Shown here in pieces: positions 23,894 through 32,988 of a DNA stretch of 32,988 bases. The translations under genes and the position numbers were made by a program. The notes below the pieces were generated by a model. The model saw nothing but the letters and a program-made list of their open reading frames with translations, did no database searches and was not told where the DNA came from. Source of the stretch: Acidimicrobiales bacterium (GTDB lineage: Bacteria; Actinomycetota; Acidimicrobiia; Acidimicrobiales; SZUA-35). The DNA lies in NCBI GenBank assembly GCA_020628065.1, contig JAHDFR010000005.1, forward strand, positions 76,397 through 109,384, given 5' to 3'. Positions within the stretch are counted from its first letter, which is position 1; every line of letters starts with the position of its first letter.

Positions 23894-24847
23894 ATGACAA
23901 CTCAAGCTTCGGTTCCCGGCCCGGCTGTACGCTCGAACGAAGAGACGGCGCCTGCACTACGTGACGGTCGCCCGGTTGTGGCCTTGGAGAGCACGATCTT
24001 CTCTCACCTTGGGCTTCCTGCACCATTCAATTCTCAGGCCCTCGACCGTGTGATGGTGGCCGTCCGAGCCGGCGGAGCCGTCCCCGGACTCACCGCCGTT
24101 CTCGATGGGGAGATCTGGTGTGGAGTACCAACGCAACAGCATTCGACGATCTGCGGACCGGCAGACAAGGTGGCCAAGCGAGATGTGGCAGCAGCCGTCG
24201 GCAGACGAGCGCCATATGGAGCCACCACGGTCTCGGCTTCGGTGGCAATAGCCGAGGCCGCCGGCGTCGAGACCTTCGCCACTGGCGGCATTGGCGGGGT
24301 GCACCGTGGCTGGTCGGCGACAGGCGACGTGAGCGCCGACCTGTCGGCAATCGCCGATCATCGAGTAGTTACAGTTTCGGCCGGAGCCAAGTCCTTCCTC
24401 GATCTGCCGGCAACGCTTGAGCGGCTCGACACCCTCAGTGTTCCCGTCATCGGTTGGAGAACGAACGAGTTTCCGGCCTTCTACGCTCGGTCCAGCGAAC
24501 TGCCTGTGGCCACGAGAGTCGAGTCGGCTGTCGAGCTGGCGGGAATTGCTCGAACCCATTGGGCCTTGGGTGGGGGAGGGATCCTGGTCGTGAACCCCGT
24601 TCTGCTGGAAGCCGCCATCGACTTGGCTGAGTTGGACAACTGGACCGCTGAGGCACTTCAGCTGGAAGGCCTCGATCCAAGTCAGGGAGAGACCGCCGCT
24701 GTGGCTGGACCGTCGGTGACGCCACGGGTTCTGTCCAGGCTGGTTGATTTGAGTGGCGGGCGGACGCTGGAAGCCAACCTGGCATTGGCCGAATCAAACG
24801 CCTCGGTGGCGGCCGAGATCGCTTCTGCTCTAGCGGTCAACAGATAG
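23894..24847 (+). CDS. psuG: Pseudouridine-5'-phosphate glycosidase
   Basis: A 317-residue PsuG enzyme that splits pseudouridine 5'-phosphate into uracil and ribose 5-phosphate. Hallmarks in order are VVALESTIFSHLGLP with the metal-linked glutamate, GGAVPGLTAVLDGEI, AKRDVAAAVGR, YGATTVSASVAIAEAAGV, ATGGIGGVHRG, DVSADL, VVTVSAGAKSFLDL with the catalytic lysine, TLERLDTLSVPVIGW and NEFPAFY. Length is typical. No pseudouridine kinase gene (psuK) is adjacent, so its substrate must come from elsewhere. Its last 18 bases overlap the tail of the convergent glycosylase gene. Confidence 0.95.
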   Translation: MTTQASVPGPAVRSNEETAPALRDGRPVVALESTIFSHLGLPAPFNSQALDRVMVAVRAGGAVPGLTAVLDGEIWCGVPTQQHSTICGPADKVAKRDVAAAVGRRAPYGATTVSASVAIAEAAGVETFATGGIGGVHRGWSATGDVSADLSAIADHRVVTVSAGAKSFLDLPATLERLDTLSVPVIGWRTNEFPAFYARSSELPVATRVESAVELAGIARTHWALGGGGILVVNPVLLEAAIDLAELDNWTAEALQLEGLDPSQGETAAVAGPSVTPRVLSRLVDLSGGRTLEANLALAESNASVAAEIASALAVNR

Positions 24848-25657
24848 CGATTCGGGCGAAGTCTGACAGGTAGGGCACCACCAGATGCTTCGGTCGTCGA
24901 TTTCGGCAGTGACTATCGTGTCCTCGCATGATCGGCACGCTTGACCGTGTCGCTTGTAGGCATACAGCCTCTCAGTCCTCGTGAGCTTCGATCGCGAAGC
25001 CTTGCCAACCTTGCCGGGATCGACAGTGACGATGCGGCCGGAACGCTCGCCGGCCCGGAGCTCGGTCACCGACAGATCCCAGATCTGAGTCACGACCTCG
25101 GGCGGAACCTTGCTGGACGGAGTGAAGGGATCGAGTCCGACCATAAAGAGAAGCTCGGACCGGTAGACGTTACCTAGACCGGCGATAGCCCGTTGATCCA
25201 GGAGCGCACGGCCGATGGGCACGGATCGGCGGGCCAATGCCTTGGACAGCTGTTCGGCTCCGCCGTCTGTCGGGGCCAGTGGGTCGGGGCCAAGTCGTGC
25301 AAGAACTGCCTCAACTTCGTCCGGTTCCAACACCTGACATGTTGTTGGACCGGCAAGATGGATTCGGTCGCTGTCCGTGCTCAACAGTAGGCGGGCGTTG
25401 CGGGAGGGCTCTGGGAACGGCTGACGCTGGATGCGAAACTTGCCGAAGAGGCCGAGATGCACATGCACACTAAGCTCGTTGGCGAATTGATAGAACAGAT
25501 GCTTGCCTCTTGCCTCGATGGCGGTGACCATTTGGCCGTCCACTTGGGCGGCTCCGGAACTGAAGCGTCCTTGGGGTGATGACGCCGTTACACGGCGACC
25601 GACGAGCTTCTTGCCTTGTAGGCGGGCCGCTCGATGGAGGATGTGTCCTTCAGGCAT
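24830..25657 (-). CDS. nei: Fpg/Nei family DNA glycosylase (endonuclease VIII-like)
   Basis: A 275-residue bifunctional DNA glycosylase/AP lyase for oxidised bases. MPEGHILHRAA gives the catalytic Pro2 and Glu3; the MPEGH start indicates the Nei rather than Fpg (MPELPE) branch. ARGKHLFYQF carries the conserved lysine. LLDQRAIAGLGNVYRSELLF is the helix-two-turn-helix, and the C-terminal zinc finger has C-R-S-C and C-P-T-C pairs with YKRHGQ before it. All catalytic elements look intact. It starts eight bases after the MOSC gene stop and is probably translated from the same mRNA. It converges with psuG with an 18-base tail overlap. Confidence 0.94.
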   Translation of the reverse strand: MPEGHILHRAARLQGKKLVGRRVTASSPQGRFSSGAAQVDGQMVTAIEARGKHLFYQFANELSVHVHLGLFGKFRIQRQPFPEPSRNARLLLSTDSDRIHLAGPTTCQVLEPDEVEAVLARLGPDPLAPTDGGAEQLSKALARRSVPIGRALLDQRAIAGLGNVYRSELLFMVGLDPFTPSSKVPPEVVTQIWDLSVTELRAGERSGRIVTVDPGKVGKASRSKLTRTERLYAYKRHGQACRSCEDTIVTAEIDDRSIWWCPTCQTSPESLSVDR

Positions 25658-25664
25658 CGCAGAC

Positions 25665-26408
25665 CTACCCGGACACCTCGAGGCTGTCGCCTACGCTGAT
25701 GGTGCCTGTGTGCTCTACAAGGGCTCCGATGCCGAGTAAGCCGCCACGATCACGACTAATGGACTTGAGAACGTCCAGGTCACGGGCCAATTCCGGCTCA
25801 CCCATCAGGCCAGGTTGTGGTCGAGTCACCATGACACATCGATCAATCTGCTTGAGAACGTCGAGGACGACCGAGCCGCCGATTGACAGCCGTCTCTCCA
25901 CCAGACTGTCCTCACTGTGCCCGTCGGTGATGACGTTGATGCGAAAGCGTCGTCGATCCCATTCACCGAGCGTCTGGAGTGAAACCAACGAGACCTTTGT
26001 CTTCGTCGAGTCGTGGAACGAACCGGTCGGACCGTTCCATTCAAGCCACTCTCCGGTCTCGGTGGCGTCCGCTTGGGTCTGGAAGGTGCCGGTTGACTCC
26101 GGCGTCGCCTGGCGTAGCTCAACTGACTGACCCAACCAGCTCGTCAGATCTTCATCGCTGTCGGTTTCGGTCCCGTCGGGCAGCGTAATGACCACTTCGT
26201 CAGCACTAATGAACCGGGCTTGTGCCATCAACAGTTCTGGTCGACGACGGGCCGTAAGGCTGATTCCCGAGTTGGACTCGACCAGGGACCACGCCCGGTC
26301 GCCCTCGATCCCGTCGGTGCCAATGGACGCTTCGTCAAGACGCTCACCCAGCATCGACTTGACTGGATAGCGCCAGATGTCCGTGACCTTGCCGGGTTGG
26401 TAACTCAT
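25665..26408 (-). CDS. MOSC domain protein with N-terminal beta-barrel
   Basis: A 247-residue protein of the MOSC family. The N-terminal barrel has VTDIWRYPVKSMLGERLDEA and GIEGDRAWSLVE, the usual MOSC_N motifs. The C-terminal MOSC core has RRFRINVITDG, SIGGSVVLDVLKQIDRCVMVT with the conserved cysteine (ligand or sulfur carrier position), and a terminal VGDSLEVSG. Relatives such as YiiM, YcbX and mARC bind molybdenum cofactor or transfer sulfur and reduce N-hydroxylated compounds. A mobB gene is in the same window, though 21 kb away. It precedes the DNA glycosylase gene by seven bases and follows the zinc metallopeptidase gene, all on the minus strand. Confidence 0.9.
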   Translation of the reverse strand: MSYQPGKVTDIWRYPVKSMLGERLDEASIGTDGIEGDRAWSLVESNSGISLTARRRPELLMAQARFISADEVVITLPDGTETDSDEDLTSWLGQSVELRQATPESTGTFQTQADATETGEWLEWNGPTGSFHDSTKTKVSLVSLQTLGEWDRRRFRINVITDGHSEDSLVERRLSIGGSVVLDVLKQIDRCVMVTRPQPGLMGEPELARDLDVLKSISRDRGGLLGIGALVEHTGTISVGDSLEVSG

Positions 26409-26459
26409 CTTCAGAGCCTAGAACCAAACCGTGTTCGTACGCTGCGAGCAGACCTGGCG

Positions 26460-27395
<936 letters not shown>

Positions 27396-27420
27396 GACGC
27401 AACTCCTGTCGCCCAATGCG

Positions 27421-27458
27421 GGCAGGGGCGCCGCTTCGCCTACGCCTGGCGCCCTGCC
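27421..27458 (-). terminator. Hairpin between the dehydrogenase-like and peptidase genes
   Basis: GGCAGGGGCGCC (27421-27432) and GGCGCCCTGCC (27448-27458) form an 11-bp stem with one bulged G and a 15-base loop. It follows the minus-strand gene ending at 27511 and precedes the peptidase start at 27395. It lacks a U-tract, so it may be a weak terminator or a 5'-leader structure. Confidence 0.55.
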
Positions 27459-27510
27459 TTACCTCAGCTACAGCCTAACGGAGTATTCGACGGTACCCGG
27501 CGGGAGCCGG

Positions 27511-28395
27511 CTAGCCCGCCAGTGGGCGACCAAAGGGCAGTGCGGCCTGCCATGAGGTCAAGAAGCTCTCCGCCCGGCGACATGCGGCGAGAAACAGCGG
27601 CTCATCATTGGCGGTGGCATCGGCCGAGAGTTCGCCAAGTAGCGCTTTGATGTCGTCAGCCAGGTCAGCGGGGGAGCGGTCGGGGCTCGTCCCGGTCAGT
27701 AGGGGGCCGGACGCAGCGACGAAATCGGGAACATACGTCACCCCGCTTTTGATCATGACGGCCAAGGCCTTGGTGGTTATCGGGGTCGGTCCCCAGGGTA
27801 CGACCGCCTTCGCCTTCAGCATCTCGGCCCCTTGATGGTTCAAGACGCCCGGCTTGGATCCCACAAGAATGGCATCGACGTCAGCCGCCCAGAGCATCCA
27901 GGGCTTTGCGTCCACGCCATCGACATCTACCAGTTGCGCCCCGGCCGAGGTCAGTTGATCACAAAGAGCGGTCGGGGCTGCGGCCTGTCCCTCCACCGCA
28001 ATAGTGCAGCCGTCCATAGTGCCACCGAGAGCCTGCTCTACCGAAGCGGAGACGGTGGCCGCCAATGCGGCGTCAGTATCGCCTTGACCGTCATCGGAGC
28101 GGGGCACTCCTTTGCCATCGAGGAGAGTCAGTCGGCCGTCGGCGGCTTCGGTGGCAAGTTCGGTACGGAAGGCGGCAACGGCCTCGGTGGTGGTCTCATC
28201 GACGGCGTTTATTCCGGCTGATGCGCCGCCGTGTTGGAGTTCGAAGGTGGCAAAGGTGTAGGTGGCCGATCGGGCCAAATCCCAGGTACTGCTCTGCAGG
28301 ATCTTGCGGGCTCGGCGGACATAGCCCGATGCCGGGACGTCAGCGAAGTCGGTGAGAACAAATGCGTCTACCGTCTTCAGCTTCTGTACCGGCAT
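27511..28395 (-). CDS. Degenerate Glu/Leu/Phe/Val dehydrogenase-like protein
   Basis: A 294-residue protein. The C-terminal half matches amino acid dehydrogenases. ADVDAILVGSKPGVLN, AEMLKAKAVVPWGPTPITTKAL and SGVTYVPDFVAASGPLL parallel the family's nucleotide-domain segments (KAKIVVEGAN-PTTPEA and GI-VVPDILANAGG). In the N-terminal half FELQHGGASAGI stands where the family has GGAKGG, so the substrate-binding lysine is missing. The Rossmann loop GQAAAP replaces the usual GxGxxG. It is therefore probably not an ordinary amino acid dehydrogenase. The ATG at 28395 is preceded by aggac. It lies 68 bases downstream of hppA on the same strand. Fold assignment is moderate; function is unknown. Confidence 0.7.
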   Translation of the reverse strand: MPVQKLKTVDAFVLTDFADVPASGYVRRARKILQSSTWDLARSATYTFATFELQHGGASAGINAVDETTTEAVAAFRTELATEAADGRLTLLDGKGVPRSDDGQGDTDAALAATVSASVEQALGGTMDGCTIAVEGQAAAPTALCDQLTSAGAQLVDVDGVDAKPWMLWAADVDAILVGSKPGVLNHQGAEMLKAKAVVPWGPTPITTKALAVMIKSGVTYVPDFVAASGPLLTGTSPDRSPADLADDIKALLGELSADATANDEPLFLAACRRAESFLTSWQAALPFGRPLAG

Positions 28396-28463
28396 CGGTC
28401 CTAGCTTAGATCAGTCGGATGGGGTGACGAACAGTCGAACCGACTTGAGCGCCACGTCCGCCA

Positions 28464-30611
<2,148 letters not shown>

Positions 30612-30679
30612 GACAATCCTCCAAATATGCGGACACAGGTCGCGATCAGGTGGCTGCAGTGGCCAAGCGCGACTGATGC

Positions 30680-30708
30680 AAGCTAGTTCCGTTAGGAAGC
30701 AACAACAA
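30680..30708 (-). promoter_or_regulatory. Candidate hppA promoter
   Basis: On the minus strand TTGTTG (30708-30703) and TAGCTT (30685-30680) are separated by 17 bases. The -10 end is about 70 bases upstream of the hppA ATG, within the 153-base gap after the aminopeptidase gene. The match to consensus is only partial. Confidence 0.35.
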
Positions 30709-30764
30709 CGATCAGGTCCGGATTTGGCCAGATAGCAACAGAGAGAGCCTACTGGCTCACGACG

Positions 30765-32222
30765 CTATGGGCGCGGAGATGGGGTCATCCATCCAGCCGC
30801 CAGAGTATCCCGTAGGTGGATGGCGTCAAGGGTGCCCGTGGTCTCCCGGATGCTGTGCATGGACAATTGCGGGGCTCCCAGGTCGACGGTGGGGATTCCG
30901 AGCCGCGCCGCGGTGATCGGTCCGATCGTCGATCCGCAGGGAAGATCGTTGCGGTGGTGGTAGAGCTGATGGGGAATGTCGTGTTGGCGGCATATCTGGC
31001 GAATGAACGACTCGCTGATCGCCTCCGTCGCATACCGTTGATTGGCGTTGCGCTTGATGGCGATACCGCCATTCATCTTTATGTTGTGGGTGGGGTCGTG
31101 GCGGTCGGGGTAGTTGGGGTGCGTGGCGTGGGCTCCATCGGCTGACAGCACCATCGACCGATGGCAGGAGGCCAGAAACTCGGCTCGGCTCATGCCCATC
31201 GAGCCGCCAATCCGCTCAAGCAGAGACGCCAGGAAGGCACCGGCCGCACCGGTGGCCGACTCCGACCCGATCTCCTCGTGGTCATAGAGCACCAGAACCG
31301 GAACGGAGTTGGGGGCAGCGGCGGCGTTGGCGTGGACACCAACCAATGCGTGCACCCCGGCGAACGACGACAACAGATTGTCGATTCGGGCAGAGGCAAT
31401 GAACTCTTGGTCGCCGCCAACGAGGGCCGGCTGTTGGAGGTCAAAGGCCATCAGGTCCCAAGACATCACCTGTTCCGGCGCGATACCGGCGATCTGAGCC
31501 ATGAAGCGGACAAATCGCCCGGCGTCGTCAGGCTCGTTGGCCGACTCGTGCTTATCGGATTCACCGGAGGAGAGGTCCTCGTTCAGCGTCCAGATGGGCT
31601 TGAGATGCTCTTGGGGATTCAGCGTTAAGCCGTTGCGGTTGACGTCGCGGTCGAGGTGAATAGCCAACTGGGGAACTGTGAGGATCGCATCGTCGACCGA
31701 GACCAAGACCTCGGTCAACTCGCCGTTGTCGCCTTCGTAGATCATCCGCCCGGCGACGCCGAGGTCGCGATTGAGCCACGAGTTGGTTAGAACGCCCCCG
31801 TACACCTCCAGGTTCAGTTGGTGGTAGCCGGATCCCTCCATGTCGGCATTGCCTTTGACCCGAAGGTTCGGTGAATCGGTGTGGGCACCAACAATGGTGA
31901 AAGATGTCTCCGGTGTCGCCTGCCCTGGCTGGATCCAAGCGGTGAGAGATCCCCCGCTCGAAACGAAGTATGCCCCCGACTCGGCCGGAAGCTCCTCGAC
32001 CAGTTGGACACGACGGAAGCCTGCGCCCTCGAGGTGGTCGGCCGCTCGGGCAACAGCGTGGTAGGGAGTCGGACCGGCCTGCAGGTCTCGTAGTAGCTGA
32101 GCGATATATTGACGATCGCTCTCAGGCCGTTGGTCCAGCACCGATCCGGCCAGATCTTGCCGGGTCACGTGGATATGGCTTGCTGCGCTGTCGGAGAGTC
32201 CCTGCTGACCGGTGGATTCCAT
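30765..32222 (-). CDS. apeB: M18 family aminopeptidase
   Basis: A 485-residue cytosolic zinc aminopeptidase of family M18. Metal ligands are visible in FTIVGAHTDSPNLRVK (His and Asp), YDHEEIGSESATGA (Glu pair) and LGAPQLSMHSIRE (His). DGAHATHPNYPDRHDP and NHKINGG-like HNIKMNGG are family hallmarks. The N-terminal LLRDLQAGPTPYHAVARAADHL is the usual M18 opening, so the start at 32222 is chosen; the open frame to 32573 adds a non-homologous extension. It removes N-terminal residues, often acidic ones, during peptide turnover. It is transcribed divergently from gltB, with about 310 bases between the starts. Confidence 0.92.
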   Translation of the reverse strand: MESTGQQGLSDSAASHIHVTRQDLAGSVLDQRPESDRQYIAQLLRDLQAGPTPYHAVARAADHLEGAGFRRVQLVEELPAESGAYFVSSGGSLTAWIQPGQATPETSFTIVGAHTDSPNLRVKGNADMEGSGYHQLNLEVYGGVLTNSWLNRDLGVAGRMIYEGDNGELTEVLVSVDDAILTVPQLAIHLDRDVNRNGLTLNPQEHLKPIWTLNEDLSSGESDKHESANEPDDAGRFVRFMAQIAGIAPEQVMSWDLMAFDLQQPALVGGDQEFIASARIDNLLSSFAGVHALVGVHANAAAAPNSVPVLVLYDHEEIGSESATGAAGAFLASLLERIGGSMGMSRAEFLASCHRSMVLSADGAHATHPNYPDRHDPTHNIKMNGGIAIKRNANQRYATEAISESFIRQICRQHDIPHQLYHHRNDLPCGSTIGPITAARLGIPTVDLGAPQLSMHSIRETTGTLDAIHLRDTLAAGWMTPSPRP

Positions 32223-32531
32223 GGCCCTACGATAACGGGCGCTCCAGTTTCGGTGCTGCGGGCACCTAAATGGCGTGATCGGCTGATTGGATCGGCGACT
32301 TGTCGGGGATTGGTGGCACCTATGGGCCATCGCCAGTACAGATTTGGACTTGCCGCGAAACCTGTGAGTGCGATAACTTGAAGAGGCGCGGCGAGCCGAG
32401 CCAATCCGGAGTACAAACGCCTCCGGCACCCGTCTGCTCTGCTCCCCACTCTCCGGGCCAATGTCGTCCCCATCATCCGACAACGCTGTCGGAAGCCTTA
32501 TGTAAACGCCCTTGGACGATTTTTGGAGGAA
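32223..32531. other. Divergent intergenic region between the aminopeptidase and gltB
   Basis: These 309 bases contain no supported gene or RNA. One small dyad, CCGACA-ACGC-TGTCGG (32477-32492), lies 40 bases before the gltB start and could be an operator or leader hairpin. A TATCGT about seven bases before the aminopeptidase ATG could be a -10 box for a leaderless transcript. Long open frames here on either strand have no protein-like features. Confidence 0.5.
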
Positions 32532-32988
32532 TGTTGCTTCAGCAACCCGGCCCGCAAGGCCTCTACGACCCACGCTATGAACATGACGCCTGCGGTGTCG
32601 CTTTCGTCGCCGACTTGAACGGTCATGCCAGCAACGGCATCGTTCGCGATGGCCTTGACGCTCTCACCAACATGCAGCATCGGGGGGCTACCAACGCCGA
32701 ACCCAATACCGGCGACGGTGCCGGACTGCTGATACAGGTGCCGGACAAGTTCTTCCGTAGCCTTGTCCCGGAGCTTCCGCCCCAGGGGCACTACGCCACG
32801 GGAATGGCCTTCCTGCCGCCAACCGAAGACCTGCGTGCCAAGTCGATGCGAATGATCGACATCATCATGCAAGAGGAGGGCCTTCGGGTTTTGGCCTGGC
32901 GGGAGGTGCCGGTGAACACCGCCTCCCTGGGTGAGCAGGCTTTAGGGGTTATGCCCTCATTCCACCAGATCTTTGTTGCCGATGCCGA
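32532..32988 (+). CDS. gltB: Glutamate synthase large subunit, N-terminal fragment; 3' partial
   Basis: The first 152 codons of the glutamine-dependent glutamate synthase large subunit run off the end of the window. After a short propeptide, YEHDACGVAFVADLNG carries the N-terminal-nucleophile cysteine (residue 21) exposed by processing. NMQHRGATNAEPNTGDGAGLL and the following IQVPDKFF are typical of the class II amidotransferase domain. This domain releases ammonia from glutamine for glutamate formation from 2-oxoglutarate. The ggagg at 32526-32530 is only one base from the ATG at 32532, so the TTG at 32535 may be the true start. gltD, if present, would lie beyond the window. Confidence 0.93.

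Noticed and set aside
32223-32573. 117-residue N-terminal extension of the aminopeptidase
   Set aside because: It has no M18 homology, would overlap the start of gltB, and the family N-terminus begins near 32222.
32498-32872. 124-residue minus-strand frame opposite gltB
   Set aside because: The plus strand encodes an unmistakable glutamate synthase N-terminus here.

Overview
The window looks like chromosomal DNA of a high-GC actinobacterium, most likely an uncultured (possibly marine) member of the Acidimicrobiia. The evidence is a GC-rich, densely packed metabolic gene set with a mycothiol-dependent isomerase-like protein, an Actinobacteria-type group II truncated globin, a HelZ-like SNF2 ATPase, a PolX with PHP domain, a Nei-type glycosylase and a membrane pyrophosphatase. 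The lineage is inferred from protein character and was not tested by phylogeny. No IS element, phage gene, CRISPR array, tRNA or rRNA was seen. This is a housekeeping/accessory-metabolism region rather than an obvious island.

Layout: 1-1083 is the 3' part of an alanine racemase fused in frame to a complete truncated hemoglobin. 1235-3689 is an acyl-CoA synthetase and a crotonase, ended by a structured terminator. 3802-4896 (minus) holds mobB and a degenerate GGDEF-like protein. 5002-6655 holds an SDR and a DinB/MDMPI-like protein, whose stop codon lies in a five-copy 20-bp tandem repeat. 6754-8532 (minus) is PolX. 8717-10420 holds a hydroxypyruvate-isomerase-like protein and an aquaporin, followed by a strong terminator. 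10776-14513 is a large SNF2 ATPase and a small basic protein. 14545-15999 (minus) is a degenerate GGDEF-EAL protein. 16231-16386 is a 51-residue membrane protein. 16464-19042 (minus) is an aldose-1-epimerase-like protein and a second acyl-CoA ligase. 19119-20211 (minus) is a TrmH-type methyltransferase behind a SelW-like gene with an in-frame TGA. 20334-20762 is a flavodoxin. 20791-23368 (minus) is a fatty acid desaturase and an amidase. 23561-24847 is a lipoprotein and psuG. 24830-26408 (minus) is a Nei-type glycosylase and a MOSC protein. 26460-32222 (minus) is a zinc metallopeptidase, an amino-acid-dehydrogenase-like protein, the pyrophosphatase hppA and an M18 aminopeptidase. 32532 to the end is the start of gltB.

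Two observations stand out. First, the SelW-like gene reads M-S-Y-K-V-E-I-A-Y-C-V-P-(TGA)-D-Y-S, so the TGA sits at the second position of the family's CxxC/CxxU redox motif. A compact hairpin with a GU-containing loop follows at bacterial-SECIS distance, so this is probably a selenoprotein that ordinary gene calling truncates to 69 residues. Second, the alanine racemase reads without a stop into a globin that keeps all the expected heme-pocket residues. This fusion links cell-wall D-alanine synthesis to an O2/NO-binding protein, and I do not recognise it from known architectures.

Other themes are lipid metabolism (two acyl-CoA ligases, crotonase, desaturase), two apparently catalytically dead c-di-GMP-type proteins, and several palindromes in promoter regions.
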